From Symsagittifera roscoffensis (Eukaryota > Xenacoelomorpha > Acoela > Convolutidae), in the NCBI RefSeq assembly GCF_963678635.1, contig NC_087064.1, positions 65,031,548-65,095,547 on the forward strand: a stretch of 64,000 bases of DNA, in the 5' to 3' direction. The position numbers and the translations under genes were made by a program. Below the pieces are notes generated by a model that did no database searches, was not told the origin of the DNA, and was given only the letters and a program-made list of their open reading frames with translations. The first letter of the stretch is position 1. Each line of letters begins with the position of its first letter. Below, piece after piece: positions 20,693 through 32,805 of the stretch.

Positions 20693-22170
20693 GATTTGCT
20701 TTGAAAAATTCATCAATTTCGAGCTATCCTCTCAAATCTACATCAAAATCAAAGAACTGACTATTTACTCGTAAATCAGCTATTTGTCATCGATTATATA
20801 CAAAAAATTCCATTAACTTGATGAGAAGACTAGCAGAGATGCTACTTTTATTATTTTTCAGTCTTTTGTTACTTATATCGGCAATATTTTTTACTTTTAC
20901 AGCAAACAATTTAAGGTCATTTATTTTTGCAATTGTTTTTGTGTATATTCTTTTTTTTTATTTGGAAGATTTAAGTCCTTAAAAAAATTCCTCTGATTAT
21001 ATACGACAACTATAGAACAAAAATGAAGTTTTTTTGTGATTGGAAACGACAATATCCAAAAGGGAGCTTTTTTCCGATTGGACACGATTTTTCTGTTAGA
21101 AGTCCATGAAAGGAAACTGAAATCTGATTGGACACGACTACAATCCAAATAAGGAAAATCCATTCTGATTGGTTAAACCCCCACATTCGAATTGAAGGTA
21201 CTCCTCACTCTTAACTAAAAATCAATTTATTTTCAACCTAACTACGGTCAACTACATCTTCTCTCAGCTCTTAATATTTTAACTTCAACTTCAACTACTT
21301 CTCTCGCAACTGTAAATCTTTTGTTTCTTCTGAATCTTTTACTTATTCAACTTCCCTCGCAACTAATTGCTCAAAATGATCTTCTCAGTGCAAAACAAAT
21401 ACCTTATGTTCTTGGTAGATTTTTCGGCTGATTTAAAACAAATCCAAGTGCGAGAAACAGTTTGTGGAGTTTTCTGGCACGAATGGATTATCCAAATCTG
21501 GACATGGTGGAGGTGATTTGCAGGAATTTCAAGAAACAGCACATCACGCAAGAACCCATGAAAGAGAGCCATCTTGGAGAAATGCAAATGATGTAGGAAG
21601 TGGCTGAGCATGTGGGAATGAACTACCCCGAAACTTCTGACTCAGATATGTGGCTCAACCATTCGATGATTTCCCCTTTCCTTGGGAAGAGGGATCTGTG
21701 GGCAAGCCAATTACCATCGAAGAGGATGAAGAGTTCTCTGAACCATGAACTCCAGTCAGCGAACCACCAGTGATGCAGGCAAGACAAGCTTTGCGCTCCA
21801 TTGAGAACTTGCAAAATTTTGAGAACTCAGCTGCTCGACAGCTCTTTTAAATTGGTTGTTGTCTTGTTTGTAATTTTTTTCTTTGCATCGGGTAATTTTG
21901 TTTGAAAAAGACAGCAGCTAAGATATCAGGTCTTAAAAAAATTTGTTAAGAACTTGTAAAAAATTGTTAAAATCAAACTAATTATGCAGTTGGTAATCTT
22001 TTTACAAAATTTTTTTGCAAAGATGGCAAAAAAATTATATGACAATTTTTGCAAACATGTTAAAAATTTTACATTAATTTTTGCACCATAAAAAGAAATT
22101 TTATACTATTTGTGACACACTTGTTAAAAAAGTCAAAGAAAATTTCGCAAATTAAGAAAAATTTCATTAA
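20693..22170. repeat. Second copy of Polinton segment 16026-17650 within unit A
   Basis: Sequence 20693-22170 repeats 16026-17650 with small indels, including the MIFSVQNKYLMFLVDFSADL ORF. The gypsy integrase-macro piece and the GC-richer insert therefore lie between two direct Polinton repeats in unit A. Unit B resumes Polinton sequence at 35441, which corresponds to 22170 here, so B lacks this repeat. Confidence 0.85.
21376..21850 (+). pseudogene. Small Polinton ORF starting MIFSVQNKYLMFL, copy A2
   Basis: ATG at 21376. More damaged than copy A1: a frameshift follows VRETVCGVF, and a TAG interrupts after MQMM as in unit B. The tail reads FDDFPFPWEEGSVGKPIT, EEDEEFSEP, SEPPVMQARQALRSIENLQ and runs through AARQLF to a TAA at 21848. 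It keeps the tail codon that is a stop in A1. Unknown function. Confidence 0.45.
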
Positions 22171-22650
22171 ATGTTTTCGCATTTAAAACACATTGTAGCA
22201 TGATTTTCTTGCACTGTTGAAAATTCAAATTTGTGAATTTCTTCGTTCTGATTTTGATCCATAAAGATAGGGAACAGTATTAAGATAGTAAATGTATTAA
22301 GATAGGGAATAGTACTCAAAATCGTCATTAAGGAAAATTTTTCAACAAGTTTTTGACAAGTTTTTACAAATTATTTTTGTGTTTTTCACTTATGCATAAG
22401 AAAAAAGAAGTTAGAAATTTGCATTCGTTTTCTAAAACATCACGAAAAAACTTGCATCTAGCACAAAAATTTTATGAAAATTTTTGCACCCTTGTTAAAA
22501 AAACCAAAACATTATTTGCGCCTTTTACAAATGTTTAATTAATTTTTGCAAACTTGTTGAAAAAATCAAACCAAAATTTGCATCGTTGAAAAACTTTTGA
22601 TTTTAAATAAAAACAATTTTGACAAGATTTATAAAAATAAATATTCATTT
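21851..22650. other. AT-rich spacer, unit A
   Basis: The same TTTTTGCA-rich sequence type as 17164-17950 and 35441-35990. No coding evidence. Confidence 0.45.
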
Positions 22651-22654
22651 ATTA

Positions 22655-23104
22655 ATAGAAAAATTGACACGCTCACTATTTACAGTAGCATAACCATCAA
22701 TAAAACAATCAACAATTTTCAATAAACCAAACTCATACGTTAAGTTTTGAACTTAACAAATCATTTTCAAAAAAGCTAATCCAAAAGTATGAGTGGACGC
22801 AAGCTCCTGAGCAAAACTATTATAATTTTATTTGAATTCCTTTGCAACACTGGGTAATTTTTCTGGTATTCTCACTTTGAATTTGTGTTCGACTGCACGA
22901 TTCAATTGATTGAAAACTCCACCTCTTGATGAAAAAATATTGAAAAAAATCTCTAGTTGTATAAAATATATATACAGTCAACAATTTGGTAAGTGAAATG
23001 ATATTTATCTAATCTTTGCAAAATTTGATCGAGCGATGATCCGATTAATACTAAAGGAAATTTGCAATTTTTATCTACATTGAAATGACTATATAGTAGT
23101 TCCA
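22655..23104 (-). pseudogene. Minus-strand Polinton gene of about 160 codons, unit A copy
   Basis: Homologous to 35996-36477 in unit B, which reads better. This copy carries additional small deletions and stops. It lies head-to-head with the PC4-like ORF across a region with CACCTAC repeats. Product unknown. Confidence 0.45.
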
Positions 23105-23282
23105 TCACCTACGCAAGGTCCATATTTGGATCATCACCTACTCATTATTCCATATAAGGTAATAATACCTTATTTGGAACGTACAGTGGGTCATCTACAT
23201 TTCCTAATTTCTATATCTTCACAAATATCATTATTTTGAAATATTTACTACTGATCAGTTGGCTCTGATTCTCAAATCAAAA

Positions 23283-23720
23283 AGGTATTCACGAAAAAAT
23301 ATGCTTCCCAACTATTCTGAATTTGCTAAGAACCAAAAAAAAATTGGGAGATTTTCTTGGTCCCAAAAACTTTACAACGGAATAATTTACTTAAAACCTT
23401 GCTTCCAATTGCTTTAATAAAAATGATTCGGGACAAATCGAAAAAAAACCAAGCAAGTCTATTTTGGTGAAAAAGAAGGGAAAAGGATGTCAGCAATTCT
23501 GAATACTGTTATTCACGATGCTGAAAATCTTGGACTCGTCACTGTATTGGAACCCTATTCTGACGAAGACTCAACCATAGAGCAGGAACTTGCTAACTGT
23601 CATGCGGTGTATGACTTAGCAACATAAAAGAAGAGAAGAGTGTGTGTCACAATCAAGAAGTACAGTGTGAACAAGCCACTCTACAATTAGAGTAGATTCT
23701 TCACTGCAAAGGAGAACGAA
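23283..23720 (+). pseudogene. PC4-like Polinton ORF, unit A, truncated at the duplication joint
   Basis: Matches 36652-37156 of unit B. The start ATG is AGG here. It is open through MSAILNTVIHDAENLGLVTV (where unit B has a TGA after AENL), then has a TAA in YDLAT*KK and a TAG in PLYN*SR. At 23720 the coding sequence GAGAACGAA is fused to gypsy gag sequence AGTGCGTGG. That joint marks the border between units A and B. Confidence 0.55.
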
Positions 23721-24588
23721 AGTGCGTGGTAGCAAAGAAAGAGGAGGATCGTGATACCGCAGATAAAAACTTTGAAACACTGTTGAATCGTTTTGGATCA
23801 CGCATGAAGGGTCATCAAGCAATGATGAGATTTGAAAAAAGGAGAAAAAGAGATGACGAATCGATTGACCGATTTTTGGATAATCTTGAGAGCTTGAGAA
23901 GAAGGAGCGATCTAGAGGAATCGACTACCAGAAGAAACTTTACTGTCGCATCAACGTTTATCGACGGGTTGAAAAGTAACGACTTGAGAACGATGTTTGC
24001 AGCGTATTGTACACTGTCCAGAGGAGTTGAGACAAAAATCAAGAGAGTATATTTTAATGAAACCAAAGAAGTACTCGTTTTCGGAAAGCAGAAACATGCA
24101 AAGTGGTGGTCAAAAAAAAAGTCATCATGGTATAAGCCCAGAGACAACATGGACAAACGAAGGTCATGAAAGAATTGTGGATTGGCGGATCACCATGTAG
24201 CGGATTGCATTACATACAAACAGGGCATGAAAAGCTTGGGATATGCGCCTGACGGAGAAGACATGAGTCAAACGAAAAAAACAAGAGTTTTACAGTGGCT
24301 TAATAATCAAAATAGGCGCGAGGTATTTTTTCTGCAATCAAGAGGGCCACTTCAGGATGGACTCTCTCCTGTTTTGGGAAGCAGAGAAGAATCAGAAACA
24401 CCCAAAAGACAAGTTGGCATTAGCTGCGGTGCAAAAAAAACCAGTAATAGACAAGCTGAGAATGACTTGCAGAACAAAAAGGCAGCGAGTGGTGAATTAT
24501 CCACAAGGACTGTAAAGGCCGTGACACAAGTGAGAGATGCTGGAGGCCGAGACAAGGAGTTCACTAGAGATAAACTATGAGAAAGCAT
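23721..24588 (+). pseudogene. Gypsy gag with zinc-knuckle region, unit B
   Basis: Open from 23726 to 24169 (ETLLNRFGSRMKG, DRFLDNLESLRRRS, STFIDGLKSNDLRTMF), a typical capsid C-terminal helical region. The zinc knuckle CX2CX4HX4C follows, but its first Cys codon is a TGA: the sequence reads stop-KNCGLADHHVADC. The frame continues to TYKQGMKSLGYAP (24182-24580) and ends at the KEFTRDKL stop shared with unit A. N-terminal gag is absent because the unit starts here. This 700 bp stretch is deleted from unit A. Confidence 0.8.
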
Positions 24589-25200
24589 TTGCAGAGGCTA
24601 TCAACAGAGTGAAGCAAGACTTGGCGACCAAAGAAATTGAGCAACGGCTAAAACAGGAAACAGAAAGACAAAAGATGAACGAGACACTCGCAATGACGAG
24701 GCCAAAACCAGAGACCGGAGAAAACCTGACGGGCAGGGGTGATTGAAGATGGTGACCGAGAAACCGTTTGGTATCACGAAGACTGGGGCGAGAATTGTGT
24801 ATATAATCACGGTGAGCTGTCATGAAGTAACGAAGAACCTGAGTGAACCATTGATGTTTATGCGGGTTACTTAAAAAAACTAAGCACGCAAAACACTTCT
24901 AGAGCACTCAGTGCTTTAGTCACGAGTGGTGGTAAATCAATTAGGATAGACATTAGATACCCGGAAGCCTATGGTCCACATGAGATCAGGTTGAACAAAG
25001 ATGGAATAAACATCTACACAAAGACGATGATAAATGTGACGAAAATCTAGCCAGTCAAATCTGTGTTGGCCGAGAAGAACTCAAAGTGAGATCGATTGGG
25101 CACTGCGTCATGCTGGAAGAAGATGTCATGCATCTGAGAAAGGAAGCAAACGTATCTGCACATGTACTGGATGGACAAGCGGAAAGAAGACCCAACTGCG
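24589..25200 (+). pseudogene. Gypsy linker and pre-protease region, unit B
   Basis: The coiled-coil-like run EAINRVKQDLATKEIEQRL (24537-24746) ends at the TGRGD stop shared with unit A. KPFGITKTGARIV and ITVSCHEVTKNLSEPL then follow with several stops and a frameshift near 24860. Unit A (7336-7761) has this domain open. Confidence 0.6.
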
Positions 25201-25480
25201 AGGATTGCTGGACACAGGGGCCGTCTTGATTGTAATACCAATTAAAACATGGAAAAAGATGGGATTTGACAAAGATGACTTGATAGAATCTAGAATACGG
25301 CTGTCAGCAGCAAACAAGGGGGGACCAATATTAGCCCTAAACTTGGGGGAATGCAATTTGTGGATGAGCTTTCTAGTGGTGGAGAATCCAGATAAGCCTG
25401 ACCAATTCGTTTTAGGCAGAGAGTTCATCAGGACTTTCGATGTAACAATTGATCTTAACAATGCGATGTTCAGGATTTGA
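25201..25480 (+). pseudogene. Gypsy aspartic protease, unit B, catalytic motif intact
   Basis: One open stretch of about 90 codons covers a whole retropepsin core: LLDTGAVLIVIP (catalytic DTGA), the flap region SRIRLSAANKGGPILALNLG, and the C-terminal FVLGREFIRTFDVTID. Its frame ends with a TGA after NNAMFRI. It lacks the family's usual residues between AANKG and the following strand only by a few positions. As an isolated fragment without an upstream gag frame it is not expected to be made. Confidence 0.85.
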
Positions 25481-25866
25481 AACCCAGAAAGGAAGTATTT
25501 AATTAAACCGGTAAATTTTATAATGGCGAATGAAAGTAAGGCTCCAAAGTTCTTGAATAGAAGGGTAGGGTTGAAAGCGAACGAAGCAGCAATAGTAAGT
25601 TTGAGGATGAAAAACTATAATGACCTAAAAGACAATGAACAAGTTTAAAGAGTGCCGAATCCAAACAGTCAAAATGCTGCTATTTTAGGAAAATCATTCT
25701 CGATAACCAAGAGTGGCCTCTGCGTCAAGGTCTTGTTGAATACTCTTGATATACCAATCACAATCCAGAGGGGGAGGAAACTGGGATACGCACTGCCCGT
25801 AAAAACTAAATATGAAATCACTGAAAACGTTTAAAAAAAAAGAAGTTAGTAATAGATGTTGAGGCT
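25481..25866 (+). pseudogene. Gypsy protease-RT connector, unit B
   Basis: Frame 25652-25834 reads ILGKSFSITKSGLCVKVLL and RGRKLGYALPVKTKYEITEN, then stops. The poly-G tract starts at 25872. As in unit A, no RT or RNase H follows on the plus strand. Confidence 0.75.
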
Positions 25867-26235
25867 AAAGTGGGGGGGGGGGGAGTTTCTGGTAATACCG
25901 GTTTATCTATTTCCAACTCCTCTGGTGTGGATCTTTCTAAAAAATTCGGACGGCTCGAAGTCTATCGTTGTGTCTGACTTAAGCAACTTCACAAGGCTTG
26001 ATGAATATTTTATTTTCTTCAACCTTCTCAGCATACAAATCTTGTCCCTATGATTCGGGCAATCAAGAAACTCAGTAGTAAATGTTGAGGCAAAAGTCTG
26101 GGGGGGGGTGCATGGGAGACCCCATGTATTGAGATACGTTTTAGATTTCCGGTCTCGATAGGACTACCAATGGTAAGTTTTCATGGTTAGTGTGATGGTA
26201 AGATAATGGTAAGAGAAACGTAGTTTTTTTTGGTT
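25867..26235 (-). repeat. Inverted gypsy pol piece between poly-G tracts, unit B
   Basis: G-runs at 25872-25883 and 26100-26108 enclose about 215 bp that reads, on the minus strand, as the pol sequence expected just downstream of the connector. The GGTCTCGATAGGACTACCAA tail follows, as in the two unit A copies. Confidence 0.7.
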
Positions 26236-26348
26236 TTCGAGTGGAAATGTCTAGTTTTTTTGTTAAAATTTTGGCGGGTGTTAACTAATTTGTAATTATT
26301 AAAAGTTAATTAAACGTAGATTGCGTAATGAAGGTTTTTTAATAAGTC

Positions 26349-26714
26349 TTGCGGTACATGGTAAGTCAATGGAAAGAGTTTTTGGGTAAACATTTAGAAT
26401 TTTTATCAAAAAAATTGAAAAACTTTCAAAAGAAACTTCAAATCACGATAACATTTGCAATGATTCGACCTAAATTATTAGATAATCTTACTTTGTATCC
26501 AATTAAAACAATGCTGAAACCTACTGAAACTTCAACAAAAGTCAAATTTTTGAGAAAAAAAATTAAATTGCAAAGAAAGTATATAAATCACTGCATCGTA
26601 TTTGAAATTTACCGCAACTTTACAATGGAACACAAACAAAATACTGCACCATACAAAAAATTTTTACATTGCATCACTTGTTATAAATTTATTTTATTTC
26701 ATCAATTATTATAA
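26349..26714 (+). CDS. Small conserved Polinton ORF next to pPolB, unit B
   Basis: About 121 codons open; the first ATG-initiated reading is MRYMVSQWKEFLGKHLEF at about 26358. It contains KTMLKPTETSTKVKFLRKK and ends VINLFY-like/CYKFILFHQLL. It is lysine-rich with a hydrophobic C-terminus. It lies tail-to-tail with the polymerase, near the expected Polinton end. It matches the two broken copies in unit A and has no known domain. It is the only copy uninterrupted over this length, so it may be the least damaged version. Confidence 0.45.
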   Translation: MRYMVSQWKEFLGKHLEFLSKKLKNFQKKLQITITFAMIRPKLLDNLTLYPIKTMLKPTETSTKVKFLRKKIKLQRKYINHCIVFEIYRNFTMEHKQNTAPYKKFLHCITCYKFILFHQLL

Positions 26715-26884
26715 GTTCAATGGTTTTGTGGTTTTGTATGAATTCGATCATCTTGAACTTGTCTTTTTCAATAAAAATAAGTAAGACTTTTCTTTGTTTG
26801 CTCATATGTGGCCACCATATGGCTTTTAGTTCTGAATTTTCTATTTGTAGAAGTTAAGTTGATTGCTTCGTCGAGCACTCTCCT

Positions 26885-29800
26885 TTACTTTGACATGGGT
26901 TCATCTCCAGAATCTTCTAGAACACGTTTGTTCAAACCTTTACTGCTGAATTTGAACTTGTCTGACTTGTTGTCATAGCAGCAATAAGTTTTGCTACACA
27001 AACAGAGCATTTCTGTTAGTCTAAATTCTTCTTTAAAAAGTCCCGGCTCCCATTTATCATGCTTTTTATGCGTACTGCAACACGTTCGAGGGAAGAAATT
27101 AGGTTTTGCACCCACCTTGAAAGAGTCTCTGCAATCTATTTCCCTCATTTTTCCAAGCAACTCTCCTATCGGGTTGGATACAGTCGTATAAATTCTCTTC
27201 CGCAAGTGCCAAGTAAAGTGAGTCTGTATCCATCTCCAACTCTTCAAATTTATTTACATCACAGAACTTGACAAAGAAATTATAGTAGAGTTCCAACATT
27301 CTCAGTTTCTGAAAAATCCAACATTGATGGGTTCTCTGTGTTCAATGGTTGATTTCAACAACTCCACCTCATACAAGTTTTTTCAACTGTATTAAATATT
27401 TTGAACAATGGCTCATTGATCGCTTTATGAGTTTTTTTATCGTTGAGATACTTCGTAATTTTATGCCTGGATCTATCCATGATCTGATATCCATAGGAAG
27501 AATTACCTAACAGCTTCATAGTTTCGGCTACAACTCCTGGCAAAAGGGTTTTCATCTCCTTCTCTTCTAGCATCAACCACTGACTGAACGAAATTATTAA
27601 TGCGTTTCCGAGGAGACTATTGAACAAAACGGTAAATTTTGGTGCACTGCAATCCAAGTTCCATTCAAATGTTGAACAGAGGAGTTATGACTGTTCCGTT
27701 TTCTAGTTTGAAACTAGATATCAGCATTCTCTGAGGATGTTTTAACATTTCGTTCTCGATTGCATAGTTCTTCATGTAGTCTCCAATATCGTTTCTTCCA
27801 ACTTCAATGTTTTTGAAAATTGGAGGAAATTTGGAAAAGTTGATTTTAGTTCATCTGGAACAACTAAATTGCACTGAACATAACCAAAAAGGGATCCATC
27901 TTTTACTTTTGCTAGGAAGGAGTCTGTAGAAAGAGGTGTTTTATAAGGATAGTGGGTTTTGAGGTGATTTTTGATCTTTTCATTGGTTTCGAAAATTTCA
28001 CACCACTCACACTCCCACATTTCTTCAACTTTGTATCCCTTCTCTTTAATGTATTACCGTCTCATATCATACATCTCTCTCTTCTTGTTTCATCGCTCAA
28101 TATCCTGATCTGCTAAGGAGGGACGAGCTTCTTGACAAGAACGGAAGTGGTAGTAACATCCCATTGCTTCGAACACTGTCTTACAGTGATCACCAAAACC
28201 GTCTTTATTTAAAAAAATGATTTTTTTTGTTTTCCAGATGTGAAAGATTTTTCAATTTTACATTCTGTTCTTGTTCCCTGGTAAAAAGACATGAGCATAT
28301 TCTCATAGTTGCGAGCTCGATTATGTCTAGTTTTAAACTTCTGCATATTGGTGTCAAACTCCCATATCGTGTACAGTCCTGTTGGCATATCTGACGCATT
28401 GAGAAAGGGTAAAGCTGGCTTGCATCAATTCCAAAGACCGATTTACAAACATTTGATGAATTTCTAAGGAATGTTTCATCAACTTGAGCTTTTTGAGATA
28501 AAACAAGGGAAGGTCCACCAGTAATAACTTTAAGTCATAAGTTTACTGTAAAAGGCTTCTTACGGTGGCAATTCGGGAAAGTCAAGTTTGTCTGGGTTAT
28601 CAAACCACTCATAGGGAAAGAATCGTTTCGTTTCGCTAGCTTTTTAAGCTTTGAGAAAGGAGTCCAGAGTAGTTGCTCCTCCCAGAAACTTCGTTATGTC
28701 GAGAAATTGTTCATTTTCAAACTTGATTCATTTGCTTTTGATGACTGAAGTTTCTTGTTCTTTATCGCGAATCAAATAGGAGATTAAGTAGGACTTGATC
28801 CAATTAAAATCTTATCTACCCCTGTTAATTTCAAAAACAGGCAAAGTATTTACATATCTCTCCAGATGTTGTTTCAAATCAATGAAATGATTTTTCTGAA
28901 TTCGCAAAAACTGTGTTGACATATCAGCTTCTTCCGAGTAATCAATGCATTCATCTTCGTACTCGAATTTGTTGCTTGAATAAATTTTACCTCGCCCGTT
29001 TATTTGATCAAAAATCTTTTTCATTCCTTCACTGATATCTACTTCAATATCTTGAAATTTCGTTCTCATCTCCAGCTTACTTTTTTCAGCCAACAATTCG
29101 AGGTGGCTCACAAATTCAATTTTCAAGTTCTGTGGATCATTGTTGTACAAAAAGATGGGTTCATCAATCAGATTCGATTTTATTGAGACTGAAATTGGGA
29201 CATGTTTCCAATCAAGGTTGTAGTTTGTGTTTTCTTTTAGCTCCTCAGTAGGAACACAAATCGACTCAAAATCGAAAATTGCTAGATTATTGAAAATGTT
29301 TTTCATCTCCGAAAACTGGAAGACTGAATCCTTCTAGTTTTTCAAACAAGGTATCGCGGAGCTCATACACGTTCTGTGGGTGAATATGTCTCACTCAGTC
29401 CTTGCATCTCAAGAGATGCTGGTTGAAGTGGTCTGATTCGTGGGAAAAAGTGTCACAGCTAGGCCACCGAAAGCACTTGAAGAAACTATCTATATCATTT
29501 GTATGAATAATATGATTGTTCAATCTAACTAGCTTAACTTATTTATCAAAATTTCCGATACTTCGTCGAGCTAGTTCTCCTACATTTTCTCCTTCTTGGA
29601 TATCAAACTCGTATATATAGATGTTTTTTTGCACAATTTCCACGACAACAGGTAAGTCTTCTACAGAAACTCCACTGAAACTGAAATTTTTTAGGATCAT
29701 AACCAGATTATGATATAAATTCTGTAAAGTATCTGGAAAGGTGAGAGACGAGATCGTTGTGTCCGTTCATGTACATTGCCAATGCGCTGAAAATACACAA

Positions 29801-30657
29801 AAGTAAGGTTCCTTGTCTTTGTTAGATAAAAGACAGTTCACTTGCGTATATCGTAGTAAAGGTTCAGGTATGACAGAGTCCGGACATCATCCCATTGGAA
29901 TGTTTTTCAGCAGAACAGCAAAAATCGTAACGTTAGAAATCAAATTGAATCTCCATTTTGTGTTTTGGCGTTCTTGTGTACATTGTTCCACAATATCAAA
30001 TTTTTCTACTTTTCCTTGGATTGTTATCAAATCCGCTTTCGTACAAAGTAAGTGGGATTTTTCAAACAGAGTATTGTTTTCATGGACGTAGAAATATCGA
30101 TATTCATCAGTCTCAACATTTTGCATTTTGAAGAACAAAACCCAGAGCAATGTTGATTGAAGCTGCAGAGTCGAGCTTGTTGAAGACTTCTTCAAGTTTC
30201 TCGTTGATTATTTTAGTATCTAACTTGGACATTTGGAAGTTAAATACCTTATGTCTCCCATTTTCCATCTCCGTATCCACCAGAAAATATTGACAAGCAC
30301 TAAGTTCCTTATTAAGTATTTCACCATCTTCCACTTCTTCCTTCACAGTCTTGTTCAAGTCGGTCACCGAATAACTGGCTTTCTGTTGCTTAGTTCCATG
30401 TTGTTGGAGAGAGTAGTAACATGGCAACTTTTTTCACAAGAAGGACAAACTGTCGACTTCTTCGAACTTGGTTGAGCATGCTTCATCGCAACATGATAAC
30501 CAATCTCCTCTTTGCTCTTTGTATAAAAATGACAGTTTGGTCACTGGTGTTCCTTTTGTTTTTCACATCTCTTTCGATGTCAAGCTGCATGCTGGCGAAC
30601 ATACATAGTTCCAGAATCTTCACACTTGACTATCTCATTTCGTTTCAGGGCAGGCAT
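26885..30657 (-). pseudogene. Protein-primed family B DNA polymerase (Polinton pPolB), unit B
   Basis: Starts at the ATG at 30657 (MPALKRNEIVKCEDSG) and ends GDEPMSK at 26885, about 1,257 codons of collinear sequence. N-terminal Cys/His clusters are at 30430-30600 (PNCHFYTK, CPSCEKKL). Exonuclease motif FDFESICVP is intact at 28812-29306. Motif B, KLLGNSSYGYQIMDRSRH, is at 27355-27657. The metal-binding EMDTDSLYLALAEENL is intact near 27200-27260, and CSKTYCCYDNKSDKFKFSSK lies at the C-terminus. About 400 bp kept in unit A is missing near 28530. At least ten stops or frameshifts make it a pseudogene. Its size fits the roughly 1,200-1,400 residue pPolB of Polintons. Confidence 0.92.
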
Positions 30658-31105
30658 TACCTAAAAATCTTTGGGACTTTAGATATGTTCCACTTTCAAT
30701 AACTAGAAGTACCAATTGAATGAAGTTACCTACATTTTTCTTTTCGCGAAGTAAAGAATTGTAAAATTTGAAGTAAAATTCAATTGACTGTTCCCGATTG
30801 GCAAACAAATTGAATGATTTACCCCAACAAAATGAGCGTTCTTATACTAATCATGACGTCATCGCCTACGCAATTATCTTTTTATGGTTATGAAATCATT
30901 CTTTAAATAGAAGTAACGTCACCGCCTACGCAATTTTCCTTTTAAATTAATGACGTCATTCTATAAATAGAAGTGACCACACCACCCATGTATATTTCTT
31001 TTAATGGTAATGACGACATAACCTACATCATTCCTTCAGAAATTCTAGAGTTTTCAAGAAAAGTTTTCAACCAATCAGAACTAGGCAGTTTCTAGACAAA
31101 TCAAG
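30658..31105. promoter_or_regulatory. Divergent promoter region with CRE-like palindromes, unit B
   Basis: TGACGTCA at 30854-30861 and 30951-30958 and TAACGTCA near 30914, each next to CGCCTACGCAATT, at the same spacing as in unit A. It separates the polymerase (minus) from the MSIKKHL ORF (plus). The palindromes are retained in both units although the genes beside them are broken. Confidence 0.55.
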
Positions 31106-31378
31106 ATGTCAATTAAAAAACATCTGAACTTCCTCGAGTTGCTCCACAAGAAAAAAGAAAATATTCTGTATGATTTCCTTATTGATGAAATAGATGCAGA
31201 TTCTTGTTTTTTTTTTCAAATGTTTTTGGACGTTTATGTTGTCCAAATAGAGTTCTACGAAAAATTAAAGGTCTTTTCAGGGAAACTTACTCAATCAAAG
31301 AGTTTACTTTTGATCCACATATTGCGTATCAAAGCTATAAACTTACTGCTGAGTTACACCTGACTAGAAAAAAAATTT
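31106..31378 (+). pseudogene. Small Polinton ORF starting MSIKKHLNFLELL, unit B
   Basis: ATG at 31106; open for 85 codons (MSIKKHLNFLELLHKKKENI ... IHILRIKAINLLLSYT). Comparison with unit A suggests the ancestral frame switched after the T-run at 31206, to a form reading SIKEFTFDPHIAYQSYKL and ending at 31378. Predicted product about 90 residues, no known motif. First gene downstream of the divergent promoter. Confidence 0.45.
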
Positions 31379-32318
31379 AACTTAATTTTGAAAATATGAA
31401 GTTAATTAAAAAAATCGTACGACAATATTTAAAAGACTCTTTTTATTCCCTACCCAACTCCCAGTAAAAGAAACATAATTTAATAAAAAATCATACAATA
31501 ATATTTCAAAGACTCTTTTTATTCCCTACCCAACTCCCGAATTCGTCAAAACTACTCAGCAAGGTTCTTTATTCCTGCATTTTTTGAAAGATTTTCAAAG
31601 TTCAAAATCTTGTATGATCAGATTTCCAGAGATTTGCTGATTTGCTTCAAAAATTTCATCATTTCAAGCTATCCTCTCAAATCTGCATCAAAATCAAAAA
31701 AACTTGACCATCTACTCAAAAATCGGCCATTTCTCATCAATTATATACAAAAAAATTAATTAACTTGATGAGAAGACTTGCAGAGATGCTATTTTTATGA
31801 ATTTTCCTTATTTTGTTACTTATATCGGCAATATTTCTTATTTTTACAGCAAACAGTTTTTGATCATTTAATTTTGCAATTGCTTTTGTGTATTTTTTTT
31901 TATTTGAAAGATTTAAGTCCTCAAAAAGTTCCTCTGATTGGATACGACAACTAGAACAAAGTGAAATTTTGTGATTGAAATGACAATACCCAAAATGGAG
32001 CTTTGCTTCCGGTTGGCACGATTTTTCTATAAGAAGTCCATAAAAGGAAACTGAAATCTGATTAGACACGACTACAATCCAAATAAGGAAAATCCATTCT
32101 GATTGGTTAAACTCCCACATTCGAATTGAAGGTACCCCTCACTCTTAACTAAAAATCATTTTATTTTCAAAGTAACTACCGTCAACTACCTCTTCTCTCA
32201 GCTCTTAATTTTTTAATTTCAACTTAACCACCGTCAACTACTTCTCTCGCAATTGTAAGTCTTGTTTTTCCTCTGAACTTTTTACTTATTCAATTTCCCT
32301 CGCAACTCATTGCTCAAA
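31379..32318. other. AT-rich spacer, unit B
   Basis: Counterpart of 15780-16714, with the doubled TTTTTATTCCCTACCC block at 31438 and 31517. An open minus-strand stretch (31737-32120) is seen in equivalent positions in A but lacks motifs and looks incidental. Confidence 0.4.
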
Positions 32319-32805
32319 ATGATATTCTCAGTTCAAAATAACAACCTTATGTTCTTGATAGAATTTTCGGCTGATTTAGTACAAATTCAAGTGCGAGAAA
32401 CAGTTTGTGGTCTTTTTCTGACACGAATTGACATCCCAATGCAAGTCTGGCACATGATGGAGGTGATGCACAGGGATTTCAACGAACAACATGTAACGCA
32501 AGTAACCATGACAGAGAATCAAATTAGAGAAATGCAAATGATGTAGGAAGTGGCTGAGCATGTGGGAATGAACTACTCCGAAACTCCTGACTCAGATATG
32601 TGGCTCAACCATTCGACGATTTCAACTTTTTTGGGAAGAAGGAGCTGTGGACCAGCCAATTACCACCGAGGAAGATGAAGGGTTCTCTGAACCAAGGACT
32701 CCAGTCAGCGAACCACCAGTAATGGAGGCAAGACCTGCTTTGCGCTCCATTAAGAACTTGCAAAAATTTGAGAACTTAGCTGCTCGTCAGCTCTTTGATT
32801 TGTAA
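32319..32805 (+). pseudogene. Small Polinton ORF starting MIFSVQNNNLMFL, unit B
   Basis: ATG at 32319, open to a TAG after REMQMM at 32546. Unit A1 has GAG at that codon, A2 the same TAG. The tail in the second frame reads EGAVDQPITTEEDEGFSEP, SEPPVMEARPALRSIKNLQ, KFENLAARQLFDL and stops at 32803. Comparing the three copies gives a product of about 160 residues. Unknown function. Confidence 0.5.

Larger units (their letters stand above)
7003..23720 (+). repeat. Composite gypsy/Polinton unit A (16.7 kb)
   Basis: First of two head-to-tail copies. It is longer than unit B because of local repeats at 9070-10536, 10640-11690 and 19911-22170. It lacks 700 bp of gag (present at 23804-24498) but keeps 400 bp of polymerase (12570-12960) that B lost. 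Collinear similarity with B is evident by eye along nearly the whole length, with point differences and short indels throughout. Confidence 0.9.
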
